Part shown: positions 54,906 through 64,000 of the stretch, one piece after another
Position numbering within the stretch: the first letter of the stretch is position 1
How the letters are laid out: each line of letters opens with the position of its first letter
Assembly: GCA_947579605.1 (NCBI GenBank)
Contig: OX388313.1
Location: 26,849,214 to 26,913,213, forward strand
Length of the DNA: 64,000 nucleotides
Direction of reading: 5' to 3'
Origin: Athripsodes cinereus
Taxonomy: Eukaryota > Arthropoda > Insecta > Trichoptera > Leptoceridae
Notes under the pieces: generated by a model
Seen by the model: only the letters and a program-made list of their open reading frames with translations
Databases searched by the model: none
What the model was told of the DNA's origin: nothing
Translations under genes and position numbers: made by a program

Positions 54906-55304
54906 TGAAAAAACTTTGTAAAAAGAAGAAGAACTGGTAAATTGTTTTTATATTTGTCTTATACAAAGAAATCAATGCCCTGTTTGAAAACTTGAATCCA
55001 TGGAGCTTATTTATGTATAATAATATGTAATTACCTATTTAATTTATTAACAAATATAATCATTATAGATAATTTCAAAGCACTTTGAAGAATTATGGAA
55101 TTTCTTTTTCCGAGTATATTGGTTCGTAAAAGATATTTATTTATTAATACATTAAACGGCGCAAAAGACTTTTTTAAAATATATTATACAAATAATCCGT
55201 GCAAACAGTTTCCAATAAATGCATATCAAACAACAAAAATAGTCAGCAAAAAAATATCCCAAGAAAGGTAATAACTTAATGGTGGCAGGTGTCCGAAAAA
55301 ATAA
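54906..55304. other. Unassigned AT-rich DNA
   Basis: Nothing recognised. Confidence 0.4.
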
Positions 55305-55475
55305 AGACATTTTACATCTCAAATTCAGCGATGAGGTTTGCCACCCATCCTGAATTACTAAATTATTTATTGGCAAAGAGAAGACGGCCTGCATGTTAAT
55401 TGCATGCAGCTGTTCTGCTGGCTACCCCACTTGTGGGATATGCTGTGATGGTGTAGTAGTAGTAGTAATAACTTA
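55305..55475 (+). repeat. S3 repeat, best full-length copy
   Basis: TTTACATCTCAAATTCAGCG, ATGAGGTTTGCCACCCATCC, GGCAAAGAGAAGACGGCC, GCATGTTAATTGCATGCAGC, GCTGGCTACCCCACTTGTG, and GGATATGCTGTGATGG, then a (TAG)n tail (GTAGTAGTAGTAGTAAT). It contains a GCATG...CATGC inverted pair. No Pol III box. Confidence 0.75.
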
Positions 55476-55880
55476 ATTTGAAATGTAAAAATATCATTAG
55501 AATATGAAGATATCGTCGATTTTTTAACAAAGTTGGGTTAATTTTAGTACACAATGAGTGAAGTTTTTCACTGTTCAACTGTAGTAGTCGTTGCAAAGTT
55601 ATAATTATTGTAGGTTTTGCGAATAATTCTCAAGTAGTTGGTATGCTATATATGTATTTAGTAGGTTGCAAACTTCACGGACTGATAATTATTATTTTTA
55701 TAATATGCTCTGTACGTGTATACCAACTACCGAGTAGTTATTATGAATATACTTTACATTATTTATAATATCTAGTTTCACGATAATATGTACACAAATA
55801 CAGCGCTTCTAGCACGCTCTGCATTATGAATAGATAGTCAATATTAGGTGGTTTAAATTTTTTGAGTCTTTAGTCCTTCA
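55476..55880. other. Unassigned AT-rich DNA
   Basis: Nothing recognised. Confidence 0.4.
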
Positions 55881-56530
55881 CAATCCTGCTCGAAGGACCA
55901 AAATTTTAAATCACAAAATGATGTGTTATTTCATTATCAGCCAGATACAAGTTATCGGATCAAGACAACAGAAAAGTGAATATTTGCTTAGATAAAATAA
56001 ATAATAATAAAATACGAAATATGAAGATTCTGCTGGAAATACTAAATTCAAGAATAATAAACGCAATATTTTGTTATAGAAGTAACTGGGCAAAGTTTCG
56101 TTCCATCGGTGGAGTACACCTATGAGTAATCGAAACGAATGAATAGCGAATTCAAGAATCGCGTGCAAATAATACATACATAATTATATTGTTTTATAAA
56201 AATAAAGATCCGGCTCGAAGGACCAAAATAAGATAATAAAAAATACAAAATGTTCCATTAACAACAGTAATTGACAAAAAAAATCAAGTTTAAAAAAGCA
56301 ACTCTAACGATGGACTAAAGTAGTTCATTTATTTTTTTGTTATTAAGAAGCTACATAAATAATGAATTTCGAATTCGCGTACAAGCAATAAATAATAATC
56401 CGACTCGAAAGACTGAAATCAACAACTCCCTACTACTTAAAACAAAATGTTTCTTGCATAAGTAATAAATGATGATTCAAAACAAATGAATATCGAATTA
56501 AAGTAAAATCGCGTACGAAAACAATGCGCC
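55881..56530. repeat. Diverged three-unit direct repeat
   Basis: Units begin at 55885 (CTGCTCGAAGGACCAAAATT), 56209 (CGGCTCGAAGGACCAAAATA) and 56397 (CCGACTCGAAAGACTGAAAT). Each continues to an ACAAAATG block and, before the next unit, an AACGAATGAATA-GCGAATTC ... TCGCGTGCAAATAAT-like block. Spacings are about 324 and 188 bp, so unit lengths differ. No coding frame. Confidence 0.55.
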
Positions 56531-59500
56531 ATTACATTAATTTCATGTTTTATTTCATTTGTTTAATCAAATATTTTTTCTTATTACTTTTATCCGTTAG
56601 TGCGTTAATAAAACGTATTTATTTAATTTCACGCTGTCTGCTTTACAAATCGTATTGACAGAAAATCATTTCAGTAAAATGATTTTATCCATTCTCGTCT
56701 GGTTAATATCCTGGCAGACATTTTGTGGGTGTGATTGTTTGTACTTTACTAGCATATTTTATCCAGAAAGCTTTATAAGCCTACGGTATGTTTCGAATGA
56801 TTCTTCTTGTCACTAACAATTTCTTTATATGATTCATCTCCGGAAAACCACGCCAAAAGTGATTTGTGTTTCTCTAATAATAATATACATAATCTCAATA
56901 ATCAATGTTACACAATATCAAATACTTTTTATAAGACATGAATGCTTTAAGTGAAGAAGTGTAAGCATATATTTTCATTATTCTTTATTAAATATATTTT
57001 ATTATAGAACGTGGCAAGCTGGATCATTGATTCGAGATAGGCATTAAATTTCATATTAAAAGTTAAACTGGATTTGTAATTATCCCAAACACGCATAAAA
57101 ACTACTTATACGGTTCGACAAAAGGATTACAGCCACGAAAAAGTTGATCCTAATTCTGAAACTTTAGTATCATACTACTTAACAAATACCCATTTTCTAC
57201 GGAATAATCCAAAAACTAAATAGACAAATTGAGACTTATAAAGTCATTCATATAAACAGCCGTTCTTACCTAAGGTACAAATTAGATTTAGCTCTAGTTG
57301 TTTCAGGCAACAATTTTTAGTAGGCGCTGAGAAAATTATTCAAATAATTAATGAAATAGCTTTATTAATAAATATAAACCAAAACTTTATATGCAAAAAT
57401 ATTCATGGGTATAAAAAAATACTATGTTATCACATATAAATAAAATTTAAGTTGTGTTTATTCTATAAATTGAATTTATTTATTTCCTAATTCAAAAATA
57501 GAGCGAGTACAGTCTCACATGCGGCTACTAAGCACGCCGTGGGCCTTCTGAATCTTAAAATTTGTGAAACTCGCTATATTCTTGATTATTGCACATAATA
57601 ACGTTATATATGTAGTATGCACGGTAAACAACATACCATATTATTATATAAATAAAACAAATGGTTGAATTATAAACATTTTCTATGATTTTTTTGATAA
57701 TGAAATTTATTTTTGATGTGTATGCAGTTTGTCATAATAATTAAGAAAATCCAAGGGTTGTAAATAAATAACTCAAGGTGTATTATAAAATTCATGATAT
57801 TTTAAGACTAATCTTGGTTTTAAAATTTTATTAACACTCCTGTATTATTAAGGATAATTTATTTAAAATAGCACCACTCAACGTATCATCATTGCGACGG
57901 TAATCTTCAAAAATTATTTTCACTGTATTCCTCGCAGCAAAATAAAACTAAAATGATAAAATCGCATTTATAAATGTTCAAAATATTATATTAATATAAA
58001 AAATAACATAGATGTGATCCAGAATTTAAAATATTTAAAAAATAAAATTGTTGTAATTTTGCTAATTCGTTTGCATGAAATTACAAAGAAGGGGTGTAGA
58101 GCCCTCTTAATACACTCGAAAAATGTCCTGTTAACTAATATGGATAATGTACTAACTAAACAAACTAAGTCAAGGGTAATTTAATTTCTGATTTCGAGTT
58201 AAAATCAACTTATTGTGTTTTCTTGCTGTCATATCATTCTTCAAAGATATAAGGTGCAGCATTTAATACCTAGTAAAAAAGTATTCAAAATCAAGTTTAT
58301 TTTTTTAAAACGATTATAAAAATACCTGATTTTTTTTTTATAAAACAGATTTGTGAGTAAAACTGTCAGTATTTTTTAAGAAGATTCAAATATTGAGATT
58401 AGTTTCATGAATTATGTATGAAATAGTAGGTACTTAGTCTGAAAACAAAAAATAATAAAAAAATGATAAATTACTTCCAACACACAAAAAAAAACACTGT
58501 TTTGTCTGTTAAAACCACTAGAAGCAATGACATAATATAAAAGTTTTGACCAAAAAAACTCCTAAGTATCAGACAGACGTGGGATGTATTTAATGAAAAA
58601 TCGTAAATACCTTATTTTTGAGAATCAATTCTAGTTCATACATTCATCTTCTTTCCCTTGTACTAATTGGATCGTCGACCCATTACGCCTAGATAATTTT
58701 TTAAGAGATCCCAAGTGCCTACTTCCAGAACCTCTGGCACATGTTTGCCAGCTTCTTCTAGGGCTTAAGTGATGATGGAAATGATTTTAGTGATAGCATA
58801 TTTTATGGCATGCGAAGCACGTGATCTTTGTGTGTGGGAGTACCGGTTCTACCTTGAGAGCATGTGTATTTTTATATGGTCTGACAATAACAACACAGTT
58901 ACCTCTCTGAGAAAGCACATTCCTAAAAACGGTGTTCCTCAAATTTGTATTAATGTGTTAACTATAACATTCGGGTAAACATCATTCAAATTTATTGCAA
59001 TACATTTAAGATAATTTATTGCATTGCATAACAAACCACTAAAATATGGTGCAAATTTAAATTCATTAATTTCTAATTATCTTAACATAGTCGGATGAAC
59101 CTAGTCTAATAAACTATGCAATTATCTAAGGGTATCCGGAAAGACATTTCTAATAATTATTAGATGTTATCAGGGGAATAGCTAAGATGAAGAGGTGTTT
59201 CTAAGATAGGGTTGGGAATAAATTTGCCAGGAACACATAAGAATAATAGGGAGCTAGTGGATATATAATATATCTAATTTCATGATACACTATCTCACTA
59301 TAATTATTTTGCTTCGTGTTGATATTATTACAGCATCAGGAGTTCAGAATAAATAGGGCGTAAATCAAAACAACAACCAGTGTTAGAAACAAGTTTTATA
59401 TGCTTACTATGTTTCAATGTTCATCAAAGTTTGTATTAATTATGCAGCAAATAATTCAAAAGATATCGGTATTTTATTAACAGAAGACAAGTCAATATGA

Positions 59501-59930
59501 TTACGAGCTATAAGAGAAAACGGATACCTTTTTTTCATATTCCTGCATAAATTCCTGAATTCCAAATTCGATTCCTACATTTATGACAATTTTACTAAAT
59601 TTGCTCAATAGACTGCAAATAGATGAAAGACTTCTTTTTTTACTCGTTACGTGAAGTATGCAACTTTTCAAGTATCATCATTATTTCTAGTCACAATATA
59701 TTCCTGGATCAATACAGGTTGAGATCAACGTGATTCAAGAGGAATCTTGACAAATTTGGAGATGATAGTGTAAAAATGTTGCGAACGTAATATCATCTGG
59801 CGAATATCTGTCTATAGGTATAAATTATTTTCCCATATTATCTTACATTACTCCAGAGACAAACTGCAAACTAAATAATAGACTATAAGGTCTATTTGGG
59901 TCATTCTAATTAGGATTTGTTGGTTCTAGT
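56531..59930. other. Unassigned 3.4-kb stretch
   Basis: The longest part of the window without any recognised repeat. Minor hairpin at 56672-56695 (AAATCATTT ... AAAATGATTT). A plus frame at 58769-58978 has no motif. An intron or intergenic DNA is equally possible. Confidence 0.45.
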
Positions 59931-59966
59931 ATTACACCGTATGTGTCTATTACACCGTATGTGTCT
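59931..59966. repeat. 18-bp direct repeat, two units
   Basis: ATTACACCGTATGTGTCT at 59931-59948 is repeated exactly at 59949-59966. Confidence 0.85.
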
Positions 59967-61182
59967 ATTGCCCTCTGCGTGTATAGTCAGCAGACTTGGA
60001 CAATAATAATAATCAACAATAACGCCCTCTTTATGACACTTTGTTATACATATTATTATTATCTTTACTATGATAAATTGATACTGTACTCAAATGACGA
60101 TATATGTAGGGTCAAGGATAGGTATATAAACACAACTCTTAAAGGTCAAAGGTGCTTGAGAAAACGTTGAAGTAGAACGTTCTTACGAGAAGGCAAAGAT
60201 ATTTTTGAAGTTTAAAGTTGTTATGTGGGATTCGTTCAGTGATCATTGATTGACACTCATTATGTGACAATAAACAAAATGATTTAAGGTACATTAGGAA
60301 ATTACAAATGAAATAAATGCAATGAACTTGATTTTTGTAGAATTGACTCTTAGGCGAATAAACCATTGATCACAAGTAAGATTGAATACAAAAGAAGGCG
60401 CCGAATCCGGGGATGAAATATTTACCGAATTCCACAAATATTTTAGCAGAAAATAGTTTGATCATTGCGAAAGTTTTTTGGATGTATCGCAAGGATTGTA
60501 ATCAATCTGAAAGATTTAAATTTAGGAATCCAGCTGTGTGAAAGGAATTCGATGTCAAATAAAAACTTTGGTTAAGATATTTATTTAATATATCTTATTT
60601 AAAATAGATATATTTTAAGATAATTAAAAAATGGACCACTGTAGGGAGAAATGACCTCGTAGGCTGTAAGGACAATGACTGGATAAAAAGCCTGACAAAA
60701 AGGAGCAAAAGTAAGTCGGGTACTTTGCCTAAAAAAGGAAAGAAAGATAAACAAAAATTAGATTGGTTTAAGAATTAAAGTAGTAAAAGTCATCGATAAT
60801 TTAATGATTTAATTATAATAAATGATAGCTGCACGGAGACAAGGATTTTGGGTATTTCAATAAGAACTAGAAAACAAATCCACTAATAAAAGTATCAAAA
60901 TCACCAAAGAGGTCAGCTGACAAAAATACAAGCCTGGATAAGACATGTAGACGTGTTATCCGATTTGGGAAAATTAAAAAAAAGTTATTCATTTTTTAAT
61001 GATTTCAAGCAAAATGTACGAAAGATTATAGAATGGAAGTGAATACAGAATGTCTGAAAGATATATGAGTGAAGATTCTCATAAAAAGGAGGCCTATATC
61101 CAAAAAGGGATCCATAGAAACAGACTCACTTTAATGAAACTTTTGGCATAATTCAATTAATTAATTTAATTATTTTTTATGT
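59967..61182. other. Unassigned AT-rich DNA
   Basis: 60600-60780 is purine-rich. No convincing frame or family match. Confidence 0.4.
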
Positions 61183-61650
61183 GAGACGTGGACGTGGTTA
61201 AAGAAGGATAAAAGTGGCATAAATGCAGTAGAAATGAGATCATTGATGATGTGTAGTAAAAGTCTGAGAGATCGTGTGCATAACAGTGATATACGAAAGG
61301 AATGTGGAATGAAAGTTGGTGTAATTACAAGGATAAATGTGAATAAGTTAAGATGGTTTGGGCATGTGGAAAGAATGAATGAAGACAGAATAACCAAGAA
61401 GATATATTTGGCTGAGAGGAATGGTGCTCGGAGATGTAGACGTCCGAGGATCAGATGGCAAGATCATTTAAACAAATCCTACAGGACGATCACGTGTTGA
61501 GCACATTGAACAGGAGAGCATGCATGAGGAGTTGTATGACAGTGACGGAAGCGAAAGATGTATACAAGGATAGAAGGAAGTGGCGCTCGATCCTTTCTGC
61601 CTACCCCGCGAGAAGCTGCGTGATGGTATGTATGTATGTAAGTATGTATT
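61183..61650 (+). mobile_element. LINE-B C-terminal copy, frameshifted
   Basis: ACGTGGACGTGGTTAAAGAAGG onwards aligns with 11505. Frame 1 reads MRSLMMCSKSLRDRVHNSD, NVNKLRWFGHVERMNEDRI, RRCRRPRIRWQDHLN. A one-base deletion near 61470 (CATTTAAACAAATCC versus CATTTAAATCAAATCC) shifts to QILQDDHVLSTLNRRACM, DRRKWRSILSAYPA. A second deletion near the stop removes AREAV. The tail is GATGGTATGTATGTATGTA. TATTTTTTATGT (61171-61182) and TATTTTTTTATGT (61647-61659) may be the TSD. Confidence 0.75.
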
Positions 61651-61659
61651 TTTTTATGT

Positions 61660-62154
61660 AAAAATTTCTCTACAAATAAAATGCCAACTTTTAGGTTATT
61701 TTTACGTACTTGCGTAAATCTGCACATATTAATGCCTCAAAAATATATCATATAAATCAAATATTTGATCAATAGGTATGTATTAAAAAATGGATTTGAA
61801 AAATTGAGAATATGTTCCTGAACGGATACATAAATTTCAATTACTTATAATGAAAAAAACCATAAGTAAATGAAACATTAATTTCCAATTTGGTTTTTAG
61901 AAAAGTTTAAATTGTTATATCAAGGATTTGGACGTGAAAAGGGATTAAAAACACAACGCCAAAAGCAAACAATTTAAAATTAATTAAATTAATAGCAAAT
62001 AGTTTTATTTTAAAAAGAGTTTTATGTAAAGTATTTAACTTTTTTTAATGAAAAGTAATGAAATAAAAATTTACAATTATTTTCACTCCAGACTATTATT
62101 AAACGCTGTGTTTCCTTATAGAAATTATTCGAGAATCATAAGTCATCTTTAGAA
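61660..62154. other. Unassigned AT-rich DNA
   Basis: Nothing recognised. Confidence 0.4.
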
Positions 62155-62290
62155 ACATTTTCAGCGAAGAGGTGTGACACCCTTCCCGAATTTCTTATTT
62201 TTATGACATAAAAAGGAAGATCTCTATTTTCATTACATGCAACAAGTCCGCTTGCTGCCTCAATTGAAGGATATACCGCGATGGTAGAGA
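62155..62290 (+). repeat. S3 repeat, diverged
   Basis: TTCAGCGAAGAGGTGTGAC, ACCCTTCCCGAATTTCTTA, TTCATTACATGCAACAAG, CCGCTTGCTGCCTCAATTG and GATATACCGCGATGG follow the S3 order. Confidence 0.55.
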
Positions 62291-62770
62291 CAGAGACTCA
62301 TATGGAGAGAACTGCAAGAGAGGTTGTGGCTTTCTGGGAGGGAATGGGAATATAGATTTTAATGTTTTGTTTTTTTATCCTTTTACAGGATATTATAACA
62401 AACCTTACCAGAAATTGATGGTTTGAATAATAATTAACTACTATTTTAAATACTGTCTCATCAACTGTTTTATAAAACGTCAAAAAGAACCAACTCATTT
62501 AAAAATTTGAATTCTAATTCGAATTCAAATTAAGAATACATTGTGTTTTTTCTTCAAATTACACGGACTGATCTAAACCATAGATAACAATACATAGATA
62601 AAGCGCTATTTATAGACCGGATATCCTTTCTCTTGTGTAAGTATTATCGTTCGTTTTCTTTGGCGTATCATCGCTCCCCTAGAGTTCACACCCCTATCGA
62701 ATAAAATAAATAGTTGTTGTAAAAAGAACACAAGTATTATTATTTTAATTATGTAATATTCTCGCACATA
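62291..62770. other. Unassigned AT-rich DNA
   Basis: 62560-62700 contains ACGGACTGATCTAAACCATAG, weakly echoed at 63640 (GCACTAGACCATAGACAAG). Nothing else recognised. Confidence 0.35.
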
Positions 62771-62968
62771 ATAGGGATGGGCAGTGTTTAGAATATGCAG
62801 TCAATCGATAATTAATAAATGTATGTTGACAACTATTATACACCATCACGATGTTCATCTAATGAACAATCTGGTTACAAGTACAATGCATTATAAACAA
62901 TCGACTTTTCATTAAATGCGATTATAAAAAGGTGATTATGTACTAATATTTATATGTAATATAAATAT

Positions 62969-63105
62969 TACTATGACAACGATATCAGAGCGCAAGGAAT
63001 GTTGTGGGAAGAGGTGACGCAATTGGCACAGAGACGCTCTGAATGGAGGAGGCTGGTTTCTGCCCTGTGCTCCCGAGAGGAGCGTTGAGGGCGATGATGA
63101 TGATG
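62969..63105 (+). mobile_element. LINE-A 3' end with probable 11-bp TSD
   Basis: Reads ATTAC-TATGACAACGATATCAGAGC onwards as at 11205; encodes EEVTQLAQRRSEWRRLVSAL, CSREER, stop, then GGGCGATGATGATGATG. AATATAAATAT flanks it (62958-62968 and 63106-63116). Nearly identical to the 11097 copy, so probably recent, and cut down to about 137 bp. Confidence 0.75.
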
Positions 63106-63240
63106 AATATAAATATACATATAAATAAATGTTATGATCTAATTTTCATCTAAAAAGCATGCGGAAAACCAACATGGACTAAAGACCATGATTATACGCA
63201 TATTAAATTTATGATATGTCAGGAGAAGACATTTTGAAAT

Positions 63241-63290
63241 GTCTTCTACCTGAAGATGAATTATTTCATCGAAACGTCGTGGTAAACCCT
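63241..63290 (+). repeat. Penelope-like terminal motif
   Basis: TACCTGAAGATGAATTATTT then CATCGAAACGTCGTGG: CTGA-A, a perfect 6-bp hairpin (GATGAA-TTAT-TTCATC), then GAAACGTCG. This resembles the reduced hammerhead-type motif in the terminal repeats of Penelope-like elements. No coding part nearby. Confidence 0.4.
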
Positions 63291-63404
63291 CTACCAGTAG
63301 GCATAGCGACGACACACAACTGGAGATTACCCAGAAATCTATCATAACATATGGTTCACTCCGGGAAAACATCTGAATAAAAACATTATATATATTTATA
63401 CCAA

Positions 63405-63545
63405 AACGGCATCTCTCACAAGTAAGCTAGCTAGCGCACTAACCTAACATGTAAAAAAATGCAAATAGTCTTCTCTGTGTCAGCAAAATCAAAATACAGT
63501 CAGAATGGGCTTACCTTATCATTAAGTTGAAGATAAAAAAAAAAA
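63405..63545 (-). repeat. S3 repeat
   Basis: CAAAACGGCATCTCTCACAAG, TAAGCTAGCTAGCGC, AAATAGTCTTCTCTGTGTC, CAGTCAGAATGGGCTTACC and TTAAGTTGAAGAT: S3 in reverse, diverged. Confidence 0.55.
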
Positions 63546-63944
63546 CATAAATAATATTTTAATCTACGTAATAAAAAAGTAAAGTCGATTGAATGATTTC
63601 TAATAATATTTTGTATTGTTCCCATCCCTATCTGAACGCACTAGACCATAGACAAGAATAGATAAACAAAAATAGTTACCAGCGCCACACACTCATTAAT
63701 AGAATGCATGCACATCTGTCTCCGTGTGTTTTTGAGGGAACAACACGTACCTACCTGACAACACATAAAATACGAAATCGTTCGTCTTGTGAAATAATGT
63801 CATAACTTATCATTTTGTGTGAGTCTTCTATCAAAACTAAAACAAAATCTTAATTTTTTTTATTATAGGTATCTGTCTAATGTAAGTATTTTTTGAATCA
63901 TCTTACAATTTTTTGGGGAATTTTGTTATCGACAATAAATTACT

Positions 63945-64000
63945 TCATTCACTGTGTCGGTGTTTAGGTAGTAGAATTCCATGTCGAAATAAATAAAACA
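63945..64000 (+). mobile_element. FB-A copy cut by the window end
   Basis: TTCATTCACTGTGTCGGTG, TTTAGGTAGTAGAATTCCATG and TCGAAATAAATAAAACA match the first 55 bp of the 546 copy; the palindromic part, if present, lies beyond the window. Confidence 0.75.

Larger units (their letters stand above)
62771..63628. mobile_element. Possible TAGGGATGGG inverted-repeat element
   Basis: ATAGGGATGGGCAGTG (62770) is inverted at 63617-63632 (GTTCCCATCCCTATC). Sub-terminal CAATCGA also recurs in reverse. Only about 12 bp pair well and no target duplication is clear. LINE-A and S3 copies would be nested inside. Confidence 0.3.

Overview
The window reads as non-coding DNA from an insect nuclear genome, most plausibly a moth or butterfly (Lepidoptera) or a close relative. 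Reasons: strongly AT-rich sequence, frequent TAGGTAGGTAC/ACCTACCT strings, several short interspersed elements with tRNA-like heads, and many 5'-truncated LINE tails. The assignment is inference; nothing in the window fixes the species. I found no host protein-coding gene, no intact tRNA gene, no CRISPR array and no operon. The longer reading frames are retrotransposon C-termini or chance frames, so the window is an intergenic stretch or a large intron dense in transposon remains.

Recurring families (names are mine): LINE-A, an RTE-like C-terminus with a (GAT)n tail (866, 11097, 33797, 45085, 62969); LINE-B, an RTE-like C-terminus whose stop codon runs almost directly into a short tandem repeat (11472, 12933, 14441, 14640, 30659, 41857, 44880, 51387, 52890, 54232, 61183); LINE-C, a CR1/jockey-like end (379, 21047, 40754); LINE-D, ending in a Cys/His knuckle (15678, 17286, 49985); several single LINE ends; SINE-1, SINE-2 and SINE-T with tRNA-like promoters; S3, a repeat of about 150 bp with roughly 19 copies; and fold-back elements FB-A to FB-E.

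Layout: 0-3 kb holds LINE-C, a perfect FB-A palindrome, LINE-A and S3. 3-9 kb is mostly unassigned, with a fold-back at 6.9 kb, an I+S3 composite and a minisatellite at 7.8 kb. 9-15 kb has a 5S rRNA-like fragment, SINE-2, LINE-A and five LINE-B pieces. 15-24 kb has LINE-D, S3, a 191-bp tandem duplication, LINE-C and SINE-T. 24-30 kb is sparse. 30-40 kb has LINE-B, FB-A, SINEs, an 89-bp tandem array, FB-B with a perfect 98-bp palindrome, and FB-C. 40-50 kb is the densest part, with a 1.27-kb terminal-inverted-repeat element and an exact 163-bp duplication. 50-56.5 kb has a young LINE-B insertion, a (TA)n tract and a diverged repeat array. 56.5-60 kb is nearly featureless, and 60-64 kb ends in LINE-B, S3, LINE-A and the start of another FB-A copy.

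The most notable observations are the two perfect long palindromes, a hammerhead-like core in the FB-B family, a shared 3' end between S3 and the coding end of LINE-B, the exact 163-bp duplication, and the 5S rRNA-like fragment. I did not find an undescribed gene system.
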